A stretch of 9,412 nt of DNA, taken from the NCBI GenBank assembly GCA_021775795.1, contig JAJFHB010000241.1, positions 1-9,412 of the forward strand. Reading direction: 5' to 3'. A program made the translations under genes and the position numbers. How positions within the stretch are numbered: position 1 is the stretch's first letter; each line of letters begins with the position of its first letter. This stretch comes from Hyphomicrobiales bacterium. Lineage in GTDB: Bacteria > Pseudomonadota > Alphaproteobacteria > Rhizobiales > JAJFHB01. This document shows positions 1 to 6,490 of this stretch, piece by piece. The notes below the pieces were generated by a model that saw only the letters and a list, made by a program, of their open reading frames with translations, did not search any database and was not told where the DNA came from.

Positions 1-1203
1 TGTGCCAATCCGTGTGGCCGCACCGGCAAGCGTTACTTGTCCGTGGACAGTCACATCCGCATGATGGCAGCGTCTCAGCCGTTCATTTCGGGTGCGATAT
101 CCAAGACCATCAACATGCCCAATGATGCGACCGTTGAAGACTGCCTCGGCGCTTATGAGCTTTCCTGGAAACTGGCCCTCAAGGCAAATGCGCTCTATCG
201 GGATGGCTCGAAACTCTCGCAGCCCCTCAACGCACAACTGCTTTCAGACGATGAAGACGAGCAGGACGAAATCCTAGAGCAGATCGCTGCGGATCAACCG
301 GCTCAGCAACGGGCGGAAAAGGTCGCCGAGCGCATTGTCGAGCGTGTGATCGAGAAGCAAAGAGAACTGGCCACCCGTCACAAACTGCCTCAGCGGCGCA
401 AGGGCTATACGCAAAAAGCGATCGTCGGCGGGCACAAAGTTTACTTGCGTACGGGTGAGTATGACGATGGTCAGATCGGTGAGATCTTCATCGACATGCA
501 CAAGGAAGGCGCTGCCTTCCGCTCGTTGATGAACAACTTTGCCATCGCCATTTCGCTTGGCCTTCAATACGGCGTACCGCTGGAAGAATATGTGGATGCG
601 TTTACATTCACACGCTTCGAGCCTGCGGGTCTCGTGCAGGGCAACGAGGCGATCAAAAATGCCACCTCAATCCTTGATTATGTATTCAGGGAACTGGCCG
701 TGTCGTATCTTTCCCGCAACGACCTTGCCCATGTTGAACCAAACGAGATCGGCTATGACGTGCTCGGAAAAGGCGTTGATGAGGGTAAGACGGAAGGCGG
801 AGGCGATGTGGATAGCAATGCCCCTGCCCCAGGTGTTCCAGCCTCTCGTGTGATGAGCTCGGGTTATGTTCGCCGCCGTGTCACAGAGAATGTGGTTGTG
901 ATGCCGGGTACGGGACAAAGTCCTGTCGCTGCCATTCAGCAGCAGGTCACGGCCGCCCTGTCTACCTCGACCACGGCAGCAGTTGCGGAGATACAACCCC
1001 ACAGTCTCTCCGAACAAGATGCGGACGTGCTTTTCGCCGAACGCACGGAAAAGGCTGAACGCAGCAAGAGCGACATGGCAGCTCAGGCCCGCATGCAGGG
1101 TTACGAGGGTGAGGCCTGCGGTGAATGCGGTAACTTCACCATGGTCCGCAACGGCACTTGCCTAAAGTGCGACACCTGCGGCTCAACGAGTGGTTGCTCA
1201 TAG
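1..1203 (+). CDS. nrdJ: Vitamin B12-dependent (class II) ribonucleotide reductase, C-terminal part; 5' truncated by the window
   Basis: The enzyme reduces ribonucleotides to deoxyribonucleotides in the cytoplasm with adenosylcobalamin as radical source. The frame is open from base 1, beginning [18 protein letters not shown], so the gene starts upstream; 400 codons remain, about one third of the usual 1200 or so. Visible blocks are the conserved end of the catalytic barrel ([18 protein letters not shown], residues about 27-44 here), a charged linker, and a TSCPD-type domain from about residue 134 ([13 protein letters not shown] through [14 protein letters not shown]). A low-complexity linker (about 260-335) leads to a Cys-rich tail with C373xxC376, C387xxC390, C393 and C399. 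In this family such C-terminal cysteines shuttle electrons to the active site and may bind metal. The frame is intact to the TAG stop, and a hairpin terminator follows 28 bases later. Identity is secure; the TTG at 37 is internal, not a start. Confidence 0.96.
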   Translation, partial: CANPCGRTGKRYLSVDSHIRMMAASQPFISGAISKTINMPNDATVEDCLGAYELSWKLALKANALYRDGSKLSQPLNAQLLSDDEDEQDEILEQIAADQPAQQRAEKVAERIVERVIEKQRELATRHKLPQRRKGYTQKAIVGGHKVYLRTGEYDDGQIGEIFIDMHKEGAAFRSLMNNFAIAISLGLQYGVPLEEYVDAFTFTRFEPAGLVQGNEAIKNATSILDYVFRELAVSYLSRNDLAHVEPNEIGYDVLGKGVDEGKTEGGGDVDSNAPAPGVPASRVMSSGYVRRRVTENVVVMPGTGQSPVAAIQQQVTAALSTSTTAAVAEIQPHSLSEQDADVLFAERTEKAERSKSDMAAQARMQGYEGEACGECGNFTMVRNGTCLKCDTCGSTSGCS

Positions 1204-1231
1204 ATCGGGTTCCAGGCACTGAAGATTGATG

Positions 1232-1258
1232 AAGGGCGGCCTCATGGCCGCCCTTTGC
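1232..1258 (+). terminator. Rho-independent terminator after nrdJ
   Basis: A perfect 10-base-pair stem (AAGGGCGGCC at 1232-1241 with GGCCGCCCTT at 1246-1255) closes a TCAT loop. The T run is short (TTT, then GCAT). It lies 28 bases past the nrdJ stop. The stem is nearly symmetric, so it could also act on the other strand, but no minus-strand gene ends here. Confidence 0.85.
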
Positions 1259-1680
1259 ATATGTGAAGCTGGGCATCCTATGAAAACAACGAATTCCGTG
1301 CCGTCTGAAGCGCAATATTCTTATTTATCAACACCTTAGAGATGATGAAACAAGACTTTGGCGGGAGATGTGCCAGGTCTTGCTCGCTGATATGCGCACC
1401 GAACTAAATGGGCGGCGCACCGTCAAATCGTGCCTCTGGCCGCGAAAGCGGACAAAAGGCTTTGAGAACCGCTTTGAGCGCCCGTAGTGTACCCAACGGT
1501 GATCCAAATGGGGAATGCCGATTTAGAATAAGACTGACAACACTGGCTGATTCTTTGCCTGTAGCTTTGGAGACGACCAGCCGTTTTGGTCTAAGGATTT
1601 TGAACTGGAGCACAGGCACAACTAGACCGACCTGAGATATGAAAACTCCATGTCGGCAATCTCCACTATTAAGAAACATC
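1259..1680. other. Gene-poor stretch with unassigned short open frames on both strands
   Basis: About 420 bases lie between the nrdJ terminator and the next credible gene. Three frames are worth recording: plus 1284-1490 (no ATG near its beginning; includes RLWREMCQVLLADMRTELNG), plus 1408-1635 (ATG, 75 codons) and minus 1688-1404 (94 codons), the last two being antisense to each other. None has a good ribosome binding site or a domain I recognise. The first two follow each other in different frames, which would fit a decayed gene, but I cannot name a parent. The stretch must also contain the promoter of the gene starting at 1691; no convincing hexamer pair was found. I saw no terminal inverted repeats or target duplication that would mark an insertion sequence. 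Confidence 0.5.
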
Positions 1681-1690
1681 AGGAGCATAC

Positions 1691-2203
1691 ATGCTGCATC
1701 GATTGACCGTACAGACAGCTTTCCTCGTAACCCTGCTGCTTTCCGCGAGCGCTGTGACGTTGCCCGCCAACGCTGATGACTGGATCACCCTGAACGTTCC
1801 GGTTCAAATGCACAGACTTTACCCCGGCGTCGATACCGTCACCGTCCGGTGCGAGGTCCACGGCAATCCAGTTTGTCACTTACATAACTGTGTAAGAGGT
1901 ACGGGTCAGACAACCGTCCCCGTTTCTGGAGGTGAGGCGGACACAATTGCTACTGTCGTCATCGAACCGCGAACACCAGGCGAGTATTCCGGTGCCGAAT
2001 ACTACACCTGCGAGCTCCGCCTGCAGGTACCCTGCGATAATGAGCCTTGCGGCGTGACACTACCTGCCAACGCCGAGTGGGCTGCGGAATACCAGAATTA
2101 CGACCCGAACAAGCCGTTCACCCAAGAGATCCGAGGAGCCCTCTATCCCTCGGTCAATGAGGACCTGCTGCCCCCTGGCATCGACGGGCTTCAGTCAGAG
2201 TAG
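1691..2203 (+). CDS. Small exported six-cysteine protein of unknown function
   Basis: I do not recognise a family. The 170-residue product begins with a clear signal peptide: LHR, then a hydrophobic core at about 10-22 and a cleavage site after ANA (residue 28, before DDW). The mature part, about 142 residues, has six cysteines (RCEVHG, PVCHL, NCVRG, YTCEL, VPCDN, PCGV), an even number that suits three disulfides in the periplasm or outside the cell. Alternating hydrophobic segments (WITLNVPVQMH, DTVTVRCEV, TIATVVIE, YYTCELRLQV) suggest a small beta-sandwich; this is inference. The ATG is preceded by AGGAG at 1681-1685 with a five-base gap, a strong site that fixes the start. The next gene starts 41 bases after the stop on the same strand with no terminator between, so the two are probably one operon and may act as partners. 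Confidence 0.8.
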   Translation: MLHRLTVQTAFLVTLLLSASAVTLPANADDWITLNVPVQMHRLYPGVDTVTVRCEVHGNPVCHLHNCVRGTGQTTVPVSGGEADTIATVVIEPRTPGEYSGAEYYTCELRLQVPCDNEPCGVTLPANAEWAAEYQNYDPNKPFTQEIRGALYPSVNEDLLPPGIDGLQSE

Positions 2204-2244
2204 TGGCCGATTGACAGGCCTTTGAAGCCTACCGCACCCCGGGA

Positions 2245-5052
2245 ATGGGCAATGAACCTGACATGCCTGGAATAACCCGCAGCGCGCAAGCGCTCGCCGT
2301 GCTGTTGCTGGTCACGTTGACCAGCATTGGCGCGAGCGCACAGTCGAGCGATCCGGCAACAGTCACGACCGACGCGCTGGAAATGACCGGCTTGCGACCG
2401 CACGCCGTCGCGGTGACGACCGGCGCGCTTGAGATGACAGGCCTCAGGTCGGATCCGGTCGCGGTTGAGACCGGCACTCTGGAAATGACCGGGGTACGGC
2501 CGGACCCGGTCTCGGTAACAACCCGTGCCCTTGAGATGAGCGGCCTCAGACCCGACCCGGTCATTGTCGAAACCGGGGCCCTGGAAATGACCGGTTTACG
2601 GCCGGATCCCGTCGCGGTGGCCACCGGAGCACTGGAAATGACAGGCCTGCGCCCGGATCCGGTAACCGTGACGACGAATGCACTCGAGATGACGGGTCTG
2701 CGTGGCCGCGAACCCCAAGTCGAACCGGGGGCCTCTGGTCTCGCCACACCACCAGCGGACCCGGTGACGGTCACAACCGGGGCGCTGGAGATGACCGGCC
2801 TGAGGCCCGATCCGGTTGCGGTTGCGACCGGCGCATTGGAGATGACGGGACTACGGCCCAATCCGGTGACTGTAGCCACCGCCGCGCTTGAGATGACCGG
2901 ACTGCGCCCAAACCCGGTTTCCGTTGCTACAGGGGCGCTGGAGATGACAGGACTGCGGCAAGATCCCGTTACAGTCGCGACGGCAACGCTGGAGATGACG
3001 GGGTTGAGGCCTGCGCCCCTCACAGTGGCGACCGGCGGGCTCGAAATGACCGGCCTGAGGCCCGATCCCATCACCGTCGATACCGGTGCGCTCGAGATGA
3101 CGGGCCTGCGCGATGGAACTGACGAAAACCCGATTGCCGATCTGGCCGGCGCAACAGACACGGACACTCCAGACCCTTCTGCGCCTCCGGTCGGAGTTCC
3201 CAATCTTAAAATCACCTTCTCGTCCGCCGACGAAGAGACCGACGCCTGCGAGGCCGGTGACCTGTGCAACTATGAGGTTGTGGTCGCCAGCGTCGGATCC
3301 GCGCCGTTCGACGGCATGGCGGGCCTTCGCATCGATACGGACAGCGAAGAGTTCCAGTTGGGCGAAGTGGATCTGCAGGGCAGCCGTTGGAGCTGCGTGC
3401 AATTCCAGCGCGGAGGTTCGATTACCTGCCTGACACCGAGTTTACATCTGGAGGTGGGAGAAGCATCGCTCTTCACGGTGTCCTTGCGCGCTCCCGACGA
3501 TGCATGTGCCACCCTCGCGCCACCCGACATGACAGAACAGCCGATACTGTTCTCCCAGTTCATACTCGCCCTGAACGGCTTTGACCCCGGCCCCATCGAT
3601 GGGCGCATGGGCGGTCGTACTGCGGCAGCGCTTGAAGCTTTCCAGTCGCGCGAAGGGTTGGATATTACAGGCACACCCGATGCCCAGACCCTTGAAGCAT
3701 TTGTGGGCTTGTTTGAAACAGACACGGATCGGAGGGACGACCGCGCATGTCTGAACGCACCCGCAGTCGTTAGTTGCGATAATGGCGAACGGGTCGTAGA
3801 CGGCCAATGTGTGCCGCACTGCCCGGAAACAAACGCGTACTGGGACGGTGACCGCTGTCTGACATGCGAGACCGGCACGACTTGGAATGCCGGCACCCTG
3901 CGCTGCGACGATGACCGGGTCGCGGACGCCTCCGGACAGGCCGGCGATGACCAGACACCGGTTGCTCCCACCAGAGATGTGCTCGCAAATCTTAGCATCC
4001 GCATGCCCGGCACAGACGGTATGACCTGCGAGGCAGGCGATTGGTGTACCTTCGAGGCCGTTGTCGTCAGTGTCAGTGATACACCGTTCGAAGGCATGAT
4101 CTCGGCGGAAGCGGCAATGGACATCGACGACTATCGCCTCGGCGAAGTGGGACCGGACGGCAATGTCTGGAGTTGCGTGCAAGACGGGCGCGGCAACCCG
4201 GCGACTTGTCTGTCGGTGCCCCAGCGTCTGGAGATCGGGGCATCATCTCAGATCAGCGTTTCCTTTCGCATCCCCGAGAGCGCGCGCCGCGACGACCAGA
4301 TTGAAACATGCTTTGCGCTTGCCCCGCCCGACATGGACGACGAGCCGGTGCTCTTCTCGCAGATCGTATTGACGCTCATTGGCATCGATCCTGGCCCGAT
4401 CGACGGCGCCATGGGCGGCCGCACTGCGGCCGGCCTTGAAACCTTCCAGGGTCGTGAGGGCCTGGACGTTACCGGCGAACCGGACGCCCGCACCCTCGCC
4501 GCATTGAAGGAACTGTTCGGAGCCGATGCGAACCCCGGCGACGACCGAGCTTGCCGCATCGTCACCGTCACGAAAACCCTGCGTTGCGGCTTTAGCGAGA
4601 AGGTCGAAGGCGACGTCTGCGTCGCACGCTGCCCGACCCGCAACGAGCATTGGAACGGCGAACGCTGCGTGTCGTGCGGGCGCGGCACGTCCTGGAACGC
4701 CGATCGGCGCCGCTGCGTTGAAAACCTGCCCGATTGCGATGCGGCGACGACAACTTTAAGCGATGGCGAATGCAGATGTACCTACCTCAACATGGAGCGT
4801 GTCAACACCACCACGTGCCGTTGCCCGTCCGGAACCGAACTGGTCGCCGGCCAGGGCTGCGTCACCCCGCAGCCGCAATGCCCGTTTGGCCAGCTCTACA
4901 ATGCCGCCAAGGGCGCCTGCGAGTTCCTGTGCATTCCACCCGGCTATTCGACGTCGCGTGGCTGCGCCTGCCCCGACGGTGGGCGCTACCGCATTTTCAG
5001 GGGCTGCACCGTCGACGACGATGACGGTTCGTCGACGCCAGGACGCAATTGA
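2245..5052 (+). CDS. Large exported mosaic protein: 17-residue repeat array, two peptidoglycan-binding modules, Cys-rich tail
   Basis: No catalytic domain is visible in these 935 residues, so a structural or adhesive role at the cell envelope is inferred. Order: signal peptide (cleavage likely after ASA, residue 32); fourteen 17-residue repeats ending LEMTGLR (35-289); acidic Pro-rich linker (290-319); module 1 (320-554); linker; module 2 (582-824); Cys-rich tail (825-935) ending in DDDDGSSTPGRN. Each module has a beta-sandwich-like part with a CEAGDxC start and a WSC...TCL pair, then a PG_binding_1-like helical domain (433-488 and 701-758; FDPGPIDG or IDPGPIDG, GGRTAA, AFQ or TFQ, REGLD, TL), then seven cysteines in matched spacing. 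That domain type typically binds peptidoglycan. The ATG at 2245 has GGGA directly against it and poor spacing; the ATG at 2263 (codon 7) also gives a normal signal peptide and may be the true start. Short carboxyl-end Cys segments resemble EB or EGF-like repeats, but loosely. Confidence 0.88.
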   Translation: MGNEPDMPGITRSAQALAVLLLVTLTSIGASAQSSDPATVTTDALEMTGLRPHAVAVTTGALEMTGLRSDPVAVETGTLEMTGVRPDPVSVTTRALEMSGLRPDPVIVETGALEMTGLRPDPVAVATGALEMTGLRPDPVTVTTNALEMTGLRGREPQVEPGASGLATPPADPVTVTTGALEMTGLRPDPVAVATGALEMTGLRPNPVTVATAALEMTGLRPNPVSVATGALEMTGLRQDPVTVATATLEMTGLRPAPLTVATGGLEMTGLRPDPITVDTGALEMTGLRDGTDENPIADLAGATDTDTPDPSAPPVGVPNLKITFSSADEETDACEAGDLCNYEVVVASVGSAPFDGMAGLRIDTDSEEFQLGEVDLQGSRWSCVQFQRGGSITCLTPSLHLEVGEASLFTVSLRAPDDACATLAPPDMTEQPILFSQFILALNGFDPGPIDGRMGGRTAAALEAFQSREGLDITGTPDAQTLEAFVGLFETDTDRRDDRACLNAPAVVSCDNGERVVDGQCVPHCPETNAYWDGDRCLTCETGTTWNAGTLRCDDDRVADASGQAGDDQTPVAPTRDVLANLSIRMPGTDGMTCEAGDWCTFEAVVVSVSDTPFEGMISAEAAMDIDDYRLGEVGPDGNVWSCVQDGRGNPATCLSVPQRLEIGASSQISVSFRIPESARRDDQIETCFALAPPDMDDEPVLFSQIVLTLIGIDPGPIDGAMGGRTAAGLETFQGREGLDVTGEPDARTLAALKELFGADANPGDDRACRIVTVTKTLRCGFSEKVEGDVCVARCPTRNEHWNGERCVSCGRGTSWNADRRRCVENLPDCDAATTTLSDGECRCTYLNMERVNTTTCRCPSGTELVAGQGCVTPQPQCPFGQLYNAAKGACEFLCIPPGYSTSRGCACPDGGRYRIFRGCTVDDDDGSSTPGRN
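2347..3111 (+). repeat. 51-bp (17-residue) in-frame tandem repeat array, 14 clear units plus one degenerate slot
   Basis: The protein consensus is PDPVxVxTGALEMTGLR. Units 1-7 occupy 2347-2703 and units 8-14 occupy 2755-3111, both without gaps. Between them, 2704-2754 codes for GREPQVEPGASGLATPP, exactly one unit long and keeping only Val6, Gly9 and Ala10 of the consensus. LEMTGLR is invariant except for LEMTGVR in unit 3 and LEMSGLR in unit 4; positions 1, 5, 7 and 9 vary most. The alternation of Val and Thr suggests a short beta strand in each unit. At DNA level the units differ widely at third codon positions. Confidence 0.95.
3202..4716 (+). repeat. Tandem duplication of a protein module inside the large exported protein
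   Basis: The coding segments 3202-3906 (residues 320-554) and 3988-4716 (582-824) encode the same three-part module. Landmarks fall in the same order: CEAGDLC / CEAGDWC, GEVDLQGSRWSC / GEVGPDGNVWSC, TCLTP / TCLSV, CATLAPPDM / CFALAPPDM, PGPIDGRMGGRTAA / PGPIDGAMGGRTAA, then seven Cys ending TLRC / RRRC. The first landmark cysteines are 260 residues apart. Sequence identity is only partial, so the duplication is old. Confidence 0.9.
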
Positions 5053-5070
5053 GCGGCATGGCCGCCCTTT
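5053..5070 (+). terminator. Weak hairpin directly after the stop of the large exported gene
   Basis: GCGGC at 5053-5057 pairs with GCCGC at 5061-5065 around an ATG loop, followed by CCTTT. Five base pairs and three T residues make a poor terminator. It resembles the right arm of the nrdJ terminator (GCCGCCCTTT). It may only partly stop the transcript, with the strong hairpin at 5357 as the real end. Confidence 0.3.
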
Positions 5071-5153
5071 GGATATTAGGTACCTACTGTGATTTTCTGC
5101 CGACGGTTAACCCTGCTTTGCAGAAGCCGCTGGCGCCACAACTACTCTGGCGC

Positions 5154-5393
5154 TATAGTCCGCCCACATATCGCTGCACGCCCGTCACGGGGCCACGATG
5201 TCTGAGCGTGAGCGACACCTTCTCCAAACATGATGCGGTTTAGTTTCTGCGGTGCATTGTCATCGTGGCGAACGGCGAACCAGGACTGCGCGCGACCATT
5301 ACGCGCGCAAGGGCTGGGGAAACGGCGTCAAACAAAACCAAAATCAAGCCTCCCCGCCGGGGGCCGGTCATGCCGGCCCCCGGTTCCTTTTTT
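5154..5393 (+). ncRNA. Candidate structured small RNA or long 3' untranslated region
   Basis: No gene is evident from 5071 to 5393. A possible -10 box TATAGT (5154-5159) lacks a good -35 at the right distance (TGGCGC at 5131-5136 matches TTGACA at three of six). Downstream, TGCGCGCG at 5287-5294 pairs perfectly with CGCGCGCA at 5302-5309 around a 7-base loop, and the segment ends in a strong terminator. From about 5241 to the terminator there is no stop codon in any plus-strand frame, so no protein gene can end just before the hairpin. An 11-codon frame at 5198-5233 is the only small ORF wholly inside. I cannot match the sequence to 6S, SRP, tmRNA or RNase P RNA. The alternative is that this is simply the 3' tail of the upstream operon. 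Confidence 0.35.
5357..5393 (+). terminator. Strong Rho-independent terminator
   Basis: A perfect 11-base-pair GC stem (CCGGGGGCCGG at 5357-5367 with CCGGCCCCCGG at 5373-5383) closes a TCATG loop and is followed by TTCCTTTTTT. The T run shows it acts on the plus strand. It ends either the 1691-5052 operon, with about 300 bases of 3' untranslated sequence, or a separate small RNA. Confidence 0.88.
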
Positions 5394-5422
5394 CAAAGCA
5401 GTGTTCGCCCAAAGAAACGCTG

Positions 5423-5456
5423 CATTGCCCGGAGCGGATGAGGCGCATGGGCAATG
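5423..5456. repeat. 8-bp inverted repeat between the convergent terminators
   Basis: CATTGCCC at 5423-5430 and GGGCAATG at 5449-5456 are perfect inverted copies with 18 bases between. No T run follows on either strand, so it is not a terminator by itself. The rest of the 107 bases between the two terminators shows nothing else. Confidence 0.4.
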
Positions 5457-5500
5457 GCAGACGCGGCGGCAATCGCGTTTCCGCGCCGGCCATCAGGCAC

Positions 5501-5531
5501 AAAAAAGCCCCCTGACCGACGGTCAGAGGGC
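5501..5531 (-). terminator. Rho-independent terminator of the L,D-transpeptidase gene
   Basis: Read on the minus strand, GCCCTCTGACC pairs with GGTCAGGGGGC (one mismatch in 11) around a three-base loop and is followed by TTTTTT (5506-5501). It lies 36 bases after the stop of the gene at 5568-6293 and faces the plus-strand terminator at 5357-5393. Confidence 0.88.
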
Positions 5532-5567
5532 GAATTGTTTTTATTGTTTTTGTTGTTCGTTTTGGCG

Positions 5568-6293
5568 CTAGGCGCGAACGTAAACCCGGGCACCAACATC
5601 AACCATGCCGTAGAGGTCGATGACGTCCTGGTTCAGCATCCGGATACAGCCACTGGAGACTGCATAACCAATTGTCTGTGCTTCCGTTGTGCCGTGAATG
5701 CGGTAGATCGTGCTTCCAAGATACAGTGCACGGGCACCCATGGGATTCCCCGGGCCACCAGGCATGAATGTTGGCAGTTCGGGCTGGCGCTGGCGCATTT
5801 CTTCCGGCGGCCGCCAATCCGGCCATTCTGCTTTACGTGATACATTGTGCTCACCGTACCATTCGAAACCCGGGCGACCGACGCCTACGTGATACTGATA
5901 GGCGCGACCACCAGGCAGAACGAAATACAGACGGCGCTCGCTGGTATTGATAACAATAGAACCTGGCGTGTAATCGCCATGGAAATCGACTTCGCGGCGT
6001 GAAGTTCCGGTATCAAGAGCTTCATCCTCCGACATGCGGGTCAAGGCATACTGGTTCCAGTCAATGTCGCCAGTGGAGGTGCGGTAGGTGCGATAGTCAT
6101 AACGCGTTCCAGAGCCAGAAGATGTTGTGTTGGAGCGTGTATCGCTTCCCTGCCCCTGGCTGCGGCTTGTTGGGACTACAGGTGTCGACAACCAATCGAA
6201 GAAACCGTTGGATGACCCTGCATGTGTTTCCGTTGTCGTGAACGCCATAGCGGCGAAGGCAACGGCAATAACCGTTTTCAAAATAGCTTTCAT
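5568..6293 (-). CDS. Exported L,D-transpeptidase (YkuD domain)
   Basis: YkuD enzymes cross-link peptidoglycan by 3-3 bonds between meso-diaminopimelate residues, or attach proteins to it, through a catalytic cysteine in the periplasm. The 241-residue product has a signal peptide (MKAILK, hydrophobic 8-18, cleavage likely after THA, residue 25), a Ser/Thr/Gly/Arg-rich linker (about 26-75), and a YkuD domain from about 109 (GSIVINTSERRLYFVLPGG) to the end. The active-site signature is complete: His200 in YRIHG and Cys216 in SSGCIRM, 16 residues apart. The segment between (NPMGARALYLG) is also typical. The start ATG has GGGAG a few bases upstream (GGGAGAAAATG). A terminator follows, so it can be its own unit. 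No recognisable peptidoglycan-binding domain is present in the protein itself. Which of the two YkuD reactions it performs cannot be read from sequence. Confidence 0.94.
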   Translation of the reverse strand: MKAILKTVIAVAFAAMAFTTTETHAGSSNGFFDWLSTPVVPTSRSQGQGSDTRSNTTSSGSGTRYDYRTYRTSTGDIDWNQYALTRMSEDEALDTGTSRREVDFHGDYTPGSIVINTSERRLYFVLPGGRAYQYHVGVGRPGFEWYGEHNVSRKAEWPDWRPPEEMRQRQPELPTFMPGGPGNPMGARALYLGSTIYRIHGTTEAQTIGYAVSSGCIRMLNQDVIDLYGMVDVGARVYVRA

Positions 6294-6490
6294 TTTCTCC
6301 CTGCCCGTTTTTTTGTGCGGTCACGCTTCGCCGGCGCTGTAAGCGCCACAGGCAAACCGTCCCACCGGGTTGTTGCAATCAGGAAGGTAGAGAAAAAGTC
6401 TCAAGAAGCGGTGAGGAGAAATGGTAAAATTGTTGCTAACGAAATGTCTGCAATTGTAATTGTTTTCGGGCGTCTGTTGGCGCTCTATCG
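6294..6490 (-). promoter_or_regulatory. Leader region of the L,D-transpeptidase gene
   Basis: These 197 bases separate the DCC gene from the L,D-transpeptidase gene. On the minus strand they hold a 6-base-pair hairpin (GGCGCT at 6347-6342 with AGCGCC at 6338-6333) about 40 bases before the start, and the ribosome binding site. The hairpin has no T run and is not a terminator. An AT-rich patch at about 6420-6465 is the likeliest promoter site, but no clear -35/-10 pair was found, so a promoter is inferred from position. Confidence 0.3.

Noticed and set aside
1555..1615. Possible tRNA T-arm (TTCAAAATCC on the minus strand)
   Set aside because: No cloverleaf can be built around it: no matching acceptor stem, D-arm or anticodon arm was found.
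2347..3111. CRISPR array
   Set aside because: The 51-bp units are adjacent, in frame, without unique spacers, and vary mainly at third codon positions, as expected for a protein repeat.
2229..3269. A 346-codon minus-strand open frame with regular PVISSAPVATVTGSG-like repeats
   Set aside because: It is the antisense of the 51-bp repeat array. As the unit is a multiple of three, a frame without stops in one unit stays open through all. No ribosome binding site, and the plus strand has the signal peptide and domains.
3270..4182. Long minus-strand frames of 284 and 246 codons
   Set aside because: They lie antisense to the duplicated modules in GC-rich DNA and show no domain, while the plus frame encodes recognisable peptidoglycan-binding domains.
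5230..5571. A 113-codon plus-strand frame, and a second at 5252-5515
   Set aside because: Both run straight through the terminator hairpin at 5357-5393 and, in the first case, through the opposing terminator; composition is Arg/Gln-rich low-information sequence with no ribosome binding site.
5454..5840. A 128-codon plus-strand frame
   Set aside because: It overlaps the 3' end of the L,D-transpeptidase gene antisense, including its catalytic signature, and crosses the terminator at 5501-5531.
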